DNA of 64,000 nt from a virus: the IMG/VR virus record IMGVR_UViG_3300017963_000021, positions 24,062-88,061 of that record; one strand, 5' to 3'. The notes beneath the pieces were generated by a model, which saw only the letters and a list, made by a program, of their open reading frames with translations, was not told the DNA's origin and made no database searches. Of this stretch, positions 7,958-15,202 are shown piece by piece. The translations under genes and the position numbers were made by a program. Position 1 is the first letter of the stretch; the number at the start of each line of letters is the position of its first letter.

Positions 7958-8227
7958 ATGTTACAGGAAAACAGCTACGCCGCCGACGTTCCGTTCTTCA
8001 TCATCGAACGCCGGCGTCGATGTGAACTGATCGAAAAGGACTTCAAGGAAATTGCCGCGCTGGAAGTGCGGCTGCAGAAATTGCGCAAGCACGAAGTCTA
8101 CCGCGACAGTCCGGCGTACGCGACACAAGTGCGCTGGATTCGAAAACGGCTTTCGATACTGTACGCGCGGACCGACGTGCTTGCTAAAGGGATCGTGCAT
8201 CTAAGTGAACGTATCGCGGAGCAGTAA
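7958..8227 (+). CDS. small helical charged protein, paralogue of the previous gene
   Basis: ATG 7958 is preferred over GTG 7952, which overlaps the previous stop. The 89-residue protein begins MLQENSYAADVPFFIIERRRR and continues as charged helices (IRKRLSILYARTDVLAKGI). Its VPFF, RRR and DSPAY positions align with VPPSFF, RRR and GSPEAV in the preceding protein. No enzyme motif is seen. Two adjacent diverged copies suggest a complex or a neofunctionalised pair. Confidence 0.7.
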   Translation: MLQENSYAADVPFFIIERRRRCELIEKDFKEIAALEVRLQKLRKHEVYRDSPAYATQVRWIRKRLSILYARTDVLAKGIVHLSERIAEQ

Positions 8228-8387
8228 CTGCTGGTCGTGTGTCGCGTTTCGATACGAAGACGGCGAATACTTTTGCGCGGACGGGCGCACCGGGTTTCCG
8301 AACCGGTGCGCGGTGTTTGAATATGAACCGGGGAGTGATTGGAAGGAGCGACTACACGCGAAAGAAGCGGGGGAGAACGAAACGTGA
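8205..8387 (+). CDS. small Cys-rich protein, possible zinc binder
   Basis: GTG 8205 starts 23 bases inside the previous gene. The 60-residue product has C-x2-C (CWSC) and two further Cys (YFCADG and NRCAVF), spaced like a small treble-clef or zinc ribbon. The ribosome site is poor, and expression probably depends on coupling to the upstream gene. The cysteine pattern and tight packing on both sides argue that it is real. Function unknown. Confidence 0.6.
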   Translation: MNVSRSSNCWSCVAFRYEDGEYFCADGRTGFPNRCAVFEYEPGSDWKERLHAKEAGENET

Positions 8388-8560
8388 ACAACAGAACTAC
8401 GCAGGAGTACAAAAAGAAGGTACTGCAGCGTCTAACAGAACTGCCGACGAATGAAGATAAGAAGTCATACTTGCGCGGTGCGATACGCGTTGAAGCGTGC
8501 TTCGGGAATGCAGAGTGTACCGCGTTTCTGATTGCACAGATGAAAAAGATAGAAGGGTGA
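8384..8560 (+). CDS. hypothetical protein, 58 aa
   Basis: GTG 8384 (MNNRTTQEYKK...) overlaps the previous stop by 4 bases and has GGGGGAG 7 bases upstream. That makes it a better start than the earlier in-frame ATG at 8339. The protein is helical and basic at the N-terminus. No family was recognised. Confidence 0.66.
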   Translation: MNNRTTQEYKKKVLQRLTELPTNEDKKSYLRGAIRVEACFGNAECTAFLIAQMKKIEG

Positions 8561-8564
8561 TAAC

Positions 8565-8822
8565 ATGCGGCCAGTATGCGGAATATGCAATGTCGAAATG
8601 CAGTGCGAGAAAACGGGCGCGCACTGGGTAACGTACTCGAAGCGCGACGAACCGTACCAGATTTACAGGTGCGACAAGTTCATCTGCCCAAAGTGCAAGG
8701 CGCAGGTATTAGTCGGATTCGGTAACAGTCCTGTCAAGGAACACTATCAGGACGGGTTCGAAAGTTATCTTGAAGAGATCGGCAACGATAAAAACGAAGT
8801 GGTGCATCATGAAGGCGCTTAG
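8565..8822 (+). CDS. zinc-ribbon protein, 85 aa
   Basis: Two clear C-x2-C knuckles (CGIC near residue 5-8 and CPKC near 42-45) are spaced about 35 residues apart, the pattern of a zinc ribbon. Phage zinc ribbons often bind nucleic acid or proteins; which applies here is not visible. The C-terminus is acidic (EEIGNDKNEVVHHEGA). The start of the next gene lies 14 bases inside its end. Confidence 0.78.
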   Translation: MRPVCGICNVEMQCEKTGAHWVTYSKRDEPYQIYRCDKFICPKCKAQVLVGFGNSPVKEHYQDGFESYLEEIGNDKNEVVHHEGA

Positions 8823-9195
8823 TAATATTTTTATCGCGTGTTTATTGTTTGCAGGCTGGTGCGACACTGAAGCGGCACGACTTAACAGTGAACGGTATTA
8901 TCAGACGAACTGGTGCGCAGGACACGGCACGGACAGCGTGACGGAATACAGGTTACGCGATGCGACACGCGTTGATTGCATGGCACAGATCGACGGCGTG
9001 TTCTACGCGATAGAATTCGACTTCGCCGACAAGTGGGCGGAAGCGATAGGTCAGGCGTTGTACTATGCACGCATGACAAAGAGAAAACCTGCAGTCGTAT
9101 TGATTGTCGAAGACTTCGAACGCGACATGAAATACATTAACAGGTTCACGTATGCGACATTCGGTACAGAGATACGCCTGTTTTTGACGCGTTAG
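8809..9195 (+). CDS. exported PD-(D/E)XK nuclease-like protein
   Basis: ATG 8809 is chosen over ATG 8770 because it gives a clean signal peptide: MKALSNIFIACLLFAGWC followed by DTEAAR. The mature part has TRVDC, then YAIEFDFADKWAEAIGQA, then KPAVVLIVED. This order (D, E-x-D, K, then a long helix and hydrophobic strand) fits a PD-(D/E)XK nuclease-like core found in short exported bacterial proteins. It would act in the periplasm, perhaps on incoming DNA, which could mean superinfection exclusion. The family call is by motif; activity is inferred. Confidence 0.62.
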   Translation: MKALSNIFIACLLFAGWCDTEAARLNSERYYQTNWCAGHGTDSVTEYRLRDATRVDCMAQIDGVFYAIEFDFADKWAEAIGQALYYARMTKRKPAVVLIVEDFERDMKYINRFTYATFGTEIRLFLTR

Positions 9196-9223
9196 CGTCG
9201 GAGAGAGAAAGCAGGGGAACAAA

Positions 9224-9373
9224 GTGACAAGGATAAGGTGGACGGGAATGGATACAAAACGCATATTGAAATTTCTTCTCTTAATGGCAGTCCTGATTTT
9301 TATCGGGGCGTCTGTTTTCGAGTGGATAAACAATCTGCAGACGACGTTCGTCGATCACGTGAACCGTGGCTGA
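9224..9373 (+). CDS. membrane microprotein, 49 aa
   Basis: GTG 9224 has an AGGGGAA site 6 bases upstream; ATG 9248 is an internal alternative. After a basic start (MTRIRWTGMDTKRILK) comes one hydrophobic helix, FLLLMAVLIFIGASVF, then a short tail. This suggests an inner membrane protein with its N-terminus inside. It overlaps the 9366 gene by 8 bases. It lies between two nuclease-like genes, and its role is unknown. Confidence 0.6.
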   Translation: MTRIRWTGMDTKRILKFLLLMAVLIFIGASVFEWINNLQTTFVDHVNRG

Positions 9374-9785
9374 ATCGTCGCTGTGGGCGTACATGCGCGA
9401 CAACCTGTCGCGTAAGGGCGAACACTGGATACGGTTAGAAAACGCCGTAGACGAAGGCACGCCCGACGTGAACGGCTGTTTCGATTCGAACGAAGTGTGG
9501 ATCGAACTAAAGGCGCTGCATGAATGGCCGAAGCGCGCGTCTACGCCTGTGCGGTTAAATCACTTCAAGGACTGCCAGCGTCAGTGGTTAGTTAACCGCT
9601 GGCTGTCTGGCGGTAATGCGTGGCTGTTTGTTCGTGTCGCGCGTGAATACTTTTTGTTCAGTGCACCAGTAGCACTAAAGGTCGATACACTTACGCGACA
9701 GCACTGGTATGATGTAAGCAGGGCGCATTATAAAACGCGCATAGACTGGCAACACTTTAGGGGTGCTTTATGCAGATCAAGCTAA
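9366..9785 (+). CDS. VRR-NUC-like endonuclease, phage type
   Basis: GTG 9366 opens a 139-residue protein. The core GTPDVNGCFDSNEVWIELK (residues 32-50) gives the PD-(D/E)XK signature (G-x-PD, then E-x-K). A conserved Gln/Trp-bearing helix (CQRQWLVNRWL) follows. This matches small VRR-NUC or Holliday-junction-resolvase-like nucleases often encoded near phage replication genes. They cut branched DNA. Active-site residues look intact. Confidence 0.75.
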   Translation: MAESSLWAYMRDNLSRKGEHWIRLENAVDEGTPDVNGCFDSNEVWIELKALHEWPKRASTPVRLNHFKDCQRQWLVNRWLSGGNAWLFVRVAREYFLFSAPVALKVDTLTRQHWYDVSRAHYKTRIDWQHFRGALCRSS

Positions 9786-10126
9786 CAACAGGCGAGAAGA
9801 TCATGATCGGGCGGCGTCGTGAAGACATGACGCAGGACGACTTCGCCAAGTCGCACAACGTGACACAGACACTTGTGTCGCGCTGGGAAAGTGACGTGAT
9901 CGAACCGCCGAAACAAGTAGCGCGACAGTTTCGCTACGTGCGCAACCTGAAAGCCGGCGAGCGCGCGACGATTCTTCGCCGACGCATCAACCTGTCTATG
10001 GAAAAGGCGGCGAAAGAGTTTCGCTGTTCACGCTACCACGTCATCAAGATGGAACACGGGCGCGCAAACGCTGACGACTACCTGAAGTTTATCGAAGCCA
10101 AGGCTGCACAACGTGCAGCCGGCTGA
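9770..10126 (+). CDS. tandem helix-turn-helix (Cro/C1-like) regulator
   Basis: The N-terminal half shows a typical XRE helix-turn-helix (MTQDDFAKSHNVTQTLVSRW, residues 19-38). The second half repeats the theme (INLSMEKAAKEFRCSRYHV), so the 118 residues hold two HTH units. It probably binds DNA and regulates phage or host promoters. It starts 16 bases inside the nuclease gene and overlaps the next gene by 14 bases. Its operator cannot be assigned; the inverted repeats at 19522-19608 are one candidate. Confidence 0.78.
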   Translation: MQIKLTTGEKIMIGRRREDMTQDDFAKSHNVTQTLVSRWESDVIEPPKQVARQFRYVRNLKAGERATILRRRINLSMEKAAKEFRCSRYHVIKMEHGRANADDYLKFIEAKAAQRAAG

Positions 10127-10808
10127 AGAACGCGCGCTGGCGCAGCTGGAAGAACGATACAGCGGTTTTCCTAACGCGTACGGGGCGACATACTGGATCG
10201 GGCGCGAAGTGCACTTCGGCGATCTTACGCTGGCACCGGAGACAGTACAGGCGGCGGCGCTGCCTGTGTATCTTGCAACGGGGCACGTCGTGATCGCTGG
10301 CATCGGTAACGGCTACCTGACGGCGTCGATCGCGGAGAAGCCGGACGTCAAGTCGGTGAACGTGGTCGAAAAGGATCGCGCAAAAATAGACGCGTTCAAT
10401 ACCACGTATTCCAAGTTCGACGGATTCGGCAAGGTGCAGATCTTCGAGGAACAGCCGCGCGACACAATCCGGGGCGCGTTCTGCGATCTGATGTATGTCG
10501 CAAACGACGGCTTGTTGCTGAATGATCGGCTGATACATGACATCGAGGTTTACACCAGCGAAAACACGATCAAGGAAATCATGTTCTTCGGGCTGGAACA
10601 CGCGATCCTGTCAGCGCTGCAGCTGGACATGATTGGAATGCACGACGTACCGGACCTGCTGAAGCTGCACTTCATTCGCTGGCTTCTGACGCCCGCTAAA
10701 GCGCTGTATCCGCCGCGCGACGCGCACCCGGACGCCGAATACCTGTCTGCCCTGCTGAACGCTGTAGCGGAGTCTGGCGCGTCCTCACTGGTCGATGTTA
10801 TACTGTAG
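10113..10808 (+). CDS. class I SAM-dependent methyltransferase-like protein
   Basis: This 231-residue protein starts at GTG 10113. A Rossmann start is visible: GHVVIAGIGNGYLTASIA near 57-74 (motif I) and the acidic strand end VNVVEKD near 81-87. A later strand (FCDLMYVANDG) could be the motif IV region. No DPPY or NPPF motif is evident, so it may be a degenerate or small-molecule methyltransferase rather than a DNA methylase. It ends a transcript: a terminator and promoter P4 follow. Confidence 0.58.
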   Translation: MQPAEERALAQLEERYSGFPNAYGATYWIGREVHFGDLTLAPETVQAAALPVYLATGHVVIAGIGNGYLTASIAEKPDVKSVNVVEKDRAKIDAFNTTYSKFDGFGKVQIFEEQPRDTIRGAFCDLMYVANDGLLLNDRLIHDIEVYTSENTIKEIMFFGLEHAILSALQLDMIGMHDVPDLLKLHFIRWLLTPAKALYPPRDAHPDAEYLSALLNAVAESGASSLVDVIL

Positions 10809-10812
10809 ACAC

Positions 10813-10883
10813 TATCCGGCAGCTGGATCCCCGGAAGGTTTCGGAGTCGTGTCCTCGCCTTCTGCCAGTCGCCGGATTTTTTT
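10813..10883 (+). terminator. structured terminator before P4
   Basis: ATCCGGC (10813-10819) pairs with GCCGGAT (10871-10877), and a run of T follows (10876-10883). An inner pair (GAAGG with CCTTC) sits inside a long loop. Promoter P4 begins 11 bases downstream. Confidence 0.55.
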
Positions 10884-10894
10884 CGCTAAAGGGG

Positions 10895-10923
10895 TTGACA
10901 TTTATGCCGATACCCCATATAGT
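10895..10923 (+). promoter_or_regulatory. repeated early promoter P4
   Basis: TTGACATTTATGC from 10895, 17-base spacer, TATAGT at 10918-10923, the -10 box nearest to consensus in the family. Preceded by TTTTTTCGCTAAAGGGG; followed by ACACTGAAG and GAGGACACGAAC before ATG 10966. Confidence 0.85.
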
Positions 10924-10965
10924 GAAGACACACTGAAGCAAAACTACAGAACTGAGGACACGAAC

Positions 10966-11190
10966 ATGGACCTGATCAACAAATTCGCAGCTGACCACAA
11001 CCTTGACGCCGACGCCGTCGCCGATCTGGTTGACTTCATCACCAGCCGCGTAGACGCCGACACCATCGCGCAGCATCCTGAAGTCGTCGTCGCATCCGCT
11101 ACCCGCGCATGGATCGCCAGCAAAGAAGCGCTGGCCGCTGAAGCGCTGGCCGACATCGACGGCTTCGCCGAATCACTGGACCGCATCTAA
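10966..11190 (+). CDS. hypothetical early protein, 74 aa
   Basis: ATG 10966 follows GAGGACACGAAC; the open frame upstream runs through the promoter and is not coding. It is an acidic, all-helical small protein (LDADAVADLVDFITSRVDAD) with no membrane segment. No family was recognised. It is translated with the 11203 gene from P4. Confidence 0.8.
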   Translation: MDLINKFAADHNLDADAVADLVDFITSRVDADTIAQHPEVVVASATRAWIASKEALAAEALADIDGFAESLDRI

Positions 11191-11202
11191 GGGGACACGA
11201 CT

Positions 11203-11457
11203 ATGAACGCATACGACGTTATATCACGGGATCTGGGCGTACACGTTATCCGCCATCCGTCAGGCCGCTGGGGCTTCGTGGGCACGCTGCCGGCAGCGCT
11301 GGGATACCCGGCACAGCCGACGACTTCCGACATCATGGGCGGGCGCGTCTGGCACGATGCGCAGGGCAACGCCTACACGATGAAGTTTCCGACCTTCGAC
11401 AGCGAAATGGACGCCCGGAATCACGCCGAAGGCAAGGGTGTCGGCATCGCTAACTGA
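11203..11457 (+). CDS. hypothetical early protein, 84 aa
   Basis: ATG 11203 sits 12 bases after the previous stop, behind AGGGGACACGACT. The protein has short beta stretches (GVHVIRHPSGRWGFVG) and a Gly-rich end. No family was recognised. Its stop lies at the edge of a promoter-like repeat (11458). Confidence 0.8.
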   Translation: MNAYDVISRDLGVHVIRHPSGRWGFVGTLPAALGYPAQPTTSDIMGGRVWHDAQGNAYTMKFPTFDSEMDARNHAEGKGVGIAN

Positions 11458-11485
11458 TTGACTTTTATGCAGAAATAAAAATAAT
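11458..11485 (+). promoter_or_regulatory. degenerate copy of the repeated promoter
   Basis: TTGACTTTTATGC from 11458 keeps the TTTATGC element; the best -10 match is AATAAT at 11480-11485 (16-base spacer). It lies 49 bases upstream of P5 in tandem. Confidence 0.45.
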
Positions 11486-11506
11486 AAAAAAATCTGCAAA
11501 AAGTGG

Positions 11507-11535
11507 TTGACATTTATGCGGGCAAGTCGTAATCT
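11507..11535 (+). promoter_or_regulatory. repeated early promoter P5
   Basis: TTGACATTTATGC from 11507, 17-base spacer, TAATCT at 11530-11535. An A/T-rich run precedes it (ataataaaaaaatctgcaaa). TACTGAAG and the AAAGGACACGACA site follow before ATG 11579. Confidence 0.84.
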
Positions 11536-11578
11536 GTAGTTACTGAAGCAGCAAACACCACGACAAAAGGACACGACA

Positions 11579-11821
11579 ATGAACTTCAACACCTACATCG
11601 ACACCTTCATCGACGAAAAAGGCTTGAACCGCGACTATACCTTCGAGGTCGAAGGCACAAGCGGCACGAACTGGATCCCCCTCGAAGTCGTCGTCGAGCA
11701 CATGAAGATCGCGCCGAAGCACGAACAGGCACAGATCAAGACCATGATCGTCAAAATCGATTTCATGAACGGCAACGTGATGCACTTCTTCAACCATCTT
11801 GCCAAGGCGATCGCCAAGTAA
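11579..11821 (+). CDS. hypothetical early protein, 80 aa
   Basis: First gene of the P5 unit, ATG 11579. Mixed alpha/beta, with a central stretch NWIPLEVVVEHMKIAP and a C-terminal strand-helix (KTMIVKIDFMNGNVMHFF). No family was recognised. A UUCG hairpin lies directly after the stop, before the next gene with its own ribosome site. Confidence 0.8.
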   Translation: MNFNTYIDTFIDEKGLNRDYTFEVEGTSGTNWIPLEVVVEHMKIAPKHEQAQIKTMIVKIDFMNGNVMHFFNHLAKAIAK

Positions 11822-11832
11822 GCAGCCACAGC

Positions 11833-11850
11833 GCCGGCCTTCGGGCCGGC
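11833..11850 (+). other. UUCG-tetraloop hairpin inside the P5 unit
   Basis: GCCGGCC (11833-11839), loop TTCG, GGCCGGC (11844-11850), almost identical to the hairpin at 7026-7045. A co-directional gene without its own promoter follows 20 bases later. That favours an mRNA stability, processing or partial termination role. Confidence 0.55.
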
Positions 11851-11869
11851 AAGGATAGAGGACACGACA

Positions 11870-12166
11870 ATGAACGTACTGGAAAACAAAGCGCTGGCAT
11901 GGATCCTTGACAGGGCGAAGGTCGAAGAACGCAAGGGCGAAACGATCTGGTCTTTCAAGGGCAACATCACGCCGCGCCATGCTGCCGATCTGCGCAAGCT
12001 TCTGAAGGAAGCCGACGCCCGCCGGTCCGACGGCAAGACTTCCACGAAGTACGGGGTCACGCTGGAAAACACCGAAGAAGTCAGCGACAGCGTCGTGATC
12101 GTTTTCGGCAATTACACAAGCAGCCGCCGCACGGTACGCGTGCAGCGCATCCGCTACACTGACTAA
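11870..12166 (+). CDS. hypothetical protein, 98 aa
   Basis: ATG 11870 behind AGAGGACACGACA. The basic middle part (AADLRKLLKEADARRSDGK) is followed by beta strands (VVIVFGNYTSSRRTVRVQRI). It lacks recognisable motifs. It continues into 12181 after 14 bases with the same ribosome site type. Confidence 0.8.
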   Translation: MNVLENKALAWILDRAKVEERKGETIWSFKGNITPRHAADLRKLLKEADARRSDGKTSTKYGVTLENTEEVSDSVVIVFGNYTSSRRTVRVQRIRYTD

Positions 12167-12180
12167 TAGAGGACACGAAC

Positions 12181-12414
12181 ATGCACGAAACAAACGGCGA
12201 AATTCTGCAGTTTATCGATGATCTTGGCTTCAATAGCGACCACGTCACCGGCTGGGATGCTGTACAAAGTGGCGCGCACGAAGGCGGCGTAGATGCCGAC
12301 GCGTACTACATCATCTTGTGGCGCGGCGCAGCGACGCGCGGCGACAGGGTTATCGTTCACCGCGTCGACTTCCGCACGTATTCAGACGCGCGTGATTTAA
12401 TCGGGAACATATAA
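12181..12414 (+). CDS. hypothetical protein, 77 aa
   Basis: ATG 12181 behind AGAGGACACGAAC. Acidic N-terminus, then strands DAYYIILWRGAATRGDRVIV. Its stop overlaps the ATG of the next gene (TAATG), the first of a coupled chain running to 15982. No family was recognised. Confidence 0.78.
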   Translation: MHETNGEILQFIDDLGFNSDHVTGWDAVQSGAHEGGVDADAYYIILWRGAATRGDRVIVHRVDFRTYSDARDLIGNI

Positions 12415-12623
12415 TGGCGCGCGTCAATAAGACATACGTCAGGCTTGTCGCGCAGGCATTGTTCGAAGCCGACCCGTACATGGGACGTGACCGCGTCAGC
12501 CTGTGCGCAGCGAAGGCGATCCGCTGGGCATACTCGTCGACGCAATACGTGCGGACGATGGAATTCAGGGTCGCCGTCTGCGACTTCTACGAAGCGCTGT
12601 CATTCATGGGGAAAAAGCCGTGA
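12414..12623 (+). CDS. hypothetical protein, 69 aa
   Basis: ATG 12414 overlaps the previous stop. Helical and basic (MARVNKTYVRLVAQALFEAD). There is no ribosome site of its own, so it depends on coupling. No recognised domain. Confidence 0.74.
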   Translation: MARVNKTYVRLVAQALFEADPYMGRDRVSLCAAKAIRWAYSSTQYVRTMEFRVAVCDFYEALSFMGKKP

Positions 12624-12901
12624 CCATACGCGCGGAAAATCTGGCGACCGGCGAACGCATACACTTCGACGAAGTGCATCTGGCGACCGGCATTGATTCG
12701 GCAGCGTGGGCGGTTCTTGCCGCCTACCTGCTGAAGAACGACGAAGCGTTGTCCCATGCGTTGCGACATGGAATGCGAACGGAACCGCGCACGATCGTGA
12801 TGGAACACATCGACCTGTTCACACTGGACGAAAAATCTATCGCGTGCGGCGACTGGCGCGCGATGCTCAACAGCGAGACATCGAAATGCAAACAGAAATA
12901 A
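12620..12901 (+). CDS. hypothetical protein, 93 aa
   Basis: GTG 12620 overlaps the previous stop by 4 bases and has GGGGAAAAAG 3 to 12 bases upstream, which decides the start. Longer in-frame versions would bury the 12414 gene. The protein is acidic with a helical middle (AAWAVLAAYLLKNDEALSHA). Function unknown. Confidence 0.68.
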   Translation: MTIRAENLATGERIHFDEVHLATGIDSAAWAVLAAYLLKNDEALSHALRHGMRTEPRTIVMEHIDLFTLDEKSIACGDWRAMLNSETSKCKQK

Positions 12902-13134
12902 CAGAACTGGAATTTCAGGGCGTGCCGATGACTGTCGAATACACGTACCATCCGGGGACGCATGGCGCACGCGACAGATTCGGCGTACCGCTTGAACCGG
13001 ATGAACCGGCAACGATAGAGATCAGCGACGTACGCGTCGCAGACGTCGACGTGTGGACGTTGATCGAAGACGACGTCGAGAAGATCGAAGACTTGATCAT
13101 GCAGCAGAAGGAAAGCGAATACGATGAACACTGA
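12886..13134 (+). CDS. acidic hypothetical protein, 82 aa
   Basis: ATG 12886 begins 16 bases inside the previous gene. The protein is strongly acidic (LIEDDVEKIEDLIMQQKESE at the end), with beta strands at the start (LEFQGVPMTVEYTYHPG). Such acidity is common among phage inhibitors of DNA-binding host enzymes (DNA mimics), but nothing specific supports that here. Confidence 0.7.
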   Translation: MQTEITELEFQGVPMTVEYTYHPGTHGARDRFGVPLEPDEPATIEISDVRVADVDVWTLIEDDVEKIEDLIMQQKESEYDEH

Positions 13135-13474
13135 ACGCGCGCGCGAACTGTTGAAGATGCCGAACTGGGCCGGCGAACTAACGGACGCCGAACGGGGCTT
13201 CGTGCAAATGCTGTGGAACCGGATGCCGGGGTACACGTGTATGCACGACGCGTTAACCGCGATCGCATACGGACGCGATAAATACTGGGACGCGATCGCG
13301 CTGTTCCCTGTCATGTCGCGCGTTATTTACAACGGCGTAGTGCGTGGCGTTATTTGCGACATTAGCGGACCGGACGAAGACGACGGCAAGGGACCGGTGT
13401 ATTTCCTGCGACTGGAAAACGGCAACCCGTGCTACGCGCGCAACGAACAACTTGAAAAGGACCGAGGCCAATGA
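13124..13474 (+). CDS. hypothetical protein, 116 aa
   Basis: ATG 13124 starts 11 bases before the previous stop. It has a mixed helical N-terminus (ERARELLKMPNWAGELTDAE) and a beta-rich C-terminal half with an ISGPDEDDGKG loop. No family was recognised. It ends in an ATGA overlap with 13471. Confidence 0.76.
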   Translation: MNTERARELLKMPNWAGELTDAERGFVQMLWNRMPGYTCMHDALTAIAYGRDKYWDAIALFPVMSRVIYNGVVRGVICDISGPDEDDGKGPVYFLRLENGNPCYARNEQLEKDRGQ

Positions 13475-13773
13475 GTATCGAAGATCAAAAAGACGAGCGC
13501 AACCGCATCGCTATGATTGAGTGCATCAAGCGACTACAGACGGATATGAAAAACCTGCAGGCGCATCTTGAAGCACAGCGCCATCGTGAAGAAGGCAACC
13601 TGCGCATGTACCTGACAGCGGCACAGCTGCGACAGGCGCTGGACTATGTCGCAAACGAAGACGAACCGCAGCAGGAACGCGACACCGACGTGGCAATCGA
13701 ACGCAGGGAAGACGGCACCGTGTACTGCTGGCTGGAAGAGTACCCGGAAGAAGGGAGTGTGAATTTAATATGA
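13471..13773 (+). CDS. coiled-coil hypothetical protein, 100 aa
   Basis: ATG 13471 overlaps the previous stop (ATGA). Residues 5-45 form a charged helix likely to be a coiled coil (KRLQTDMKNLQAHLEAQRH). The tail is acidic with Trp (YCWLEEYPEEG). Probably oligomeric; function unknown. Confidence 0.76.
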   Translation: MSIEDQKDERNRIAMIECIKRLQTDMKNLQAHLEAQRHREEGNLRMYLTAAQLRQALDYVANEDEPQQERDTDVAIERREDGTVYCWLEEYPEEGSVNLI

Positions 13774-14111
13774 CAATAGAAACACGCAACGCGATAATAA
13801 AATCAGCGCGCCTGACGAAAGAAGATCACGGGTGCCTTACTGTGTGGCTGGATCTTGACTACGGCGGCAGCGGTCAGGGTTTCGGCGGGCATAACCTGTA
13901 CAACCCGAAGCGAACGCCGGAAGAACTGGCGCGCGGCGGCGCGTACTGCGGGCACTTTATCTGGCGCGTGTTAGAGATCGCAGGCGTCGAAAGATGGGAC
14001 GACTTACCCGGCAAGACGGTACGCGTTACCGGCGGGCACGGGCACATCGAAGCGATCGGGCACATCATCAAGGATGACTGGTTTTGTCCGCGTGAGGACT
14101 TCGCGACATGA
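13770..14111 (+). CDS. conserved phage protein (LDYGGSGQGFGG family)
   Basis: This 113-residue protein shows the widely conserved phage pattern LDYGGSGQGFGGHNLYNP (residues 29-46), followed by HFIWRVLEIAGV, TVRV and AIGHIIKDDWFCP. I recognise it as a common small protein of phages of Gram-negative bacteria with no assigned function. The conserved Gly-rich loop and His residues could bind a ligand. It overlaps its neighbours on both sides by 4 bases. Confidence 0.8.
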   Translation: MTIETRNAIIKSARLTKEDHGCLTVWLDLDYGGSGQGFGGHNLYNPKRTPEELARGGAYCGHFIWRVLEIAGVERWDDLPGKTVRVTGGHGHIEAIGHIIKDDWFCPREDFAT

Positions 14112-14389
14112 GTGACGAACTACTGGAACAGCTGAAGAAAACTATCGCGTCAATAACGCCGGAACAGTTAGCGGAGATCTTCGCCGCGTATGATTCGAGC
14201 GAGCAGGCGCGCTTCTACAATCATCTGGCAGACGTTTCGACGCCATGGCTAACAACGCAGCTGCAGTACATCACGGACGAAGACGGGCTGACGCTGGCCG
14301 GCAGGCGCTGCATGATGTACATCGGCGACTACTCACACTGGGGGCTTGTGCCGTCGCACTACGAACTATTCGGCAACGATGAAGAGTAA
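14108..14389 (+). CDS. hypothetical protein, 93 aa
   Basis: ATG 14108 in an ATGA overlap. N-terminal helices (LLEQLKKTIASITPEQLAEI) are followed by a region with Trp and Tyr. No recognised domain. Acidic C-terminus. Confidence 0.74.
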   Translation: MSDELLEQLKKTIASITPEQLAEIFAAYDSSEQARFYNHLADVSTPWLTTQLQYITDEDGLTLAGRRCMMYIGDYSHWGLVPSHYELFGNDEE

Positions 14390-14867
14390 AGAACACGGCT
14401 ATGAAATCATCACGTCGAACAGGCGCTACTGGATCGTCCGCGTGTACTCCGGGAAGTTAGCGTTCGAACACAAGTTCAGCCGGCGGTCGTCAACGTTTCG
14501 CGACGTATGCGAATGGATCTTCGATCATGGCGCTGTGATCTTTACCGGGGCGCTGCCTGACACCGACGCGATGGCGCTTGAAATGTCCGCCGATTGCGAC
14601 ATGCAGGACCGCGCGATGCTTTCTGCCGTGGGCGTCTATGTTCTGCAACGTGCCGCGCGTCTGGGTTATGAACGCGTGAAGTACGAACAGCTGCGCGAAG
14701 CTGTAACGTCATACGTTACAGGGGACGCGATCCGTCGCGCGATGGACGTCGGCGTCAAGCTGGGCATCTACGTCAAGGTCGGGCCGGACGCGTGGCGACT
14801 GAAACGCGACAACCAGCTGGGGCGCAGGGTCGATCACGATCCGCTGTTTCCGGGGGCAGGGGCATGA
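14379..14867 (+). CDS. hypothetical protein, 162 aa, possible winged helix
   Basis: ATG 14379 starts 11 bases inside the previous gene; the earlier GTG at 14346 is less likely. The N-terminal third is beta-rich and basic (RRYWIVRVYSGKLAFEHKFS). Residues 85-150 (GYERVKYEQLREAVTS...) are helical and end in a strand pair (GIYVKVGPDAWRL), like a winged helix. Function unknown. Confidence 0.72.
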   Translation: MKSKEHGYEIITSNRRYWIVRVYSGKLAFEHKFSRRSSTFRDVCEWIFDHGAVIFTGALPDTDAMALEMSADCDMQDRAMLSAVGVYVLQRAARLGYERVKYEQLREAVTSYVTGDAIRRAMDVGVKLGIYVKVGPDAWRLKRDNQLGRRVDHDPLFPGAGA

Positions 14868-15202
14868 CAGGGACACAGTTCGAATTCGTATCCACGATCG
14901 ACGACGAAGAAGATCTGGAAGAAGAACGCGTCCTGCATTACGTGCACGCAGTTACGACAAACGCGTTCGACGATGTGCAGCTGTTTCGTTATCGCGTCGA
15001 TGCGATTCACTACGCGATGGATTTTGTATCGGCTGCAACCGGGGCGGCGTGCATGTTGCCGTACCGTGAATATTCTATCGCGTACAACAGCGCGAAGGCT
15101 GTGATGATCCGCAGTTCGGATACGCAGAACAATCTATGCGCGCGTGTGCGACTGACGCGAATTCGTCGCGATAAGTGCGTGCCGCGAATAAGGGGCGAGT
15201 GA
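14864..15202 (+). CDS. hypothetical protein, 112 aa
   Basis: ATG 14864 overlaps the previous stop (ATGA) and has GGGGGCAGGGG just upstream. Very acidic N-terminus (DDEEDLEEERV) and a basic C-terminus (RLTRIRRDKCVPRIRG). No recognised domain. Confidence 0.72.
   Translation: MTGTQFEFVSTIDDEEDLEEERVLHYVHAVTTNAFDDVQLFRYRVDAIHYAMDFVSAATGAACMLPYREYSIAYNSAKAVMIRSSDTQNNLCARVRLTRIRRDKCVPRIRGE

Noticed and set aside
10113-10808. DNA methylase of a restriction-modification system
   Set aside because: There is no DPPY/NPPY motif, no target-recognition domain and no adjacent restriction enzyme; only a generic SAM-fold start is visible.
10813-10883. small stable RNA or tRNA-like gene
   Set aside because: The outer stem followed by a T-run is better explained as a terminator ahead of promoter P4; the inner pairing is weak.
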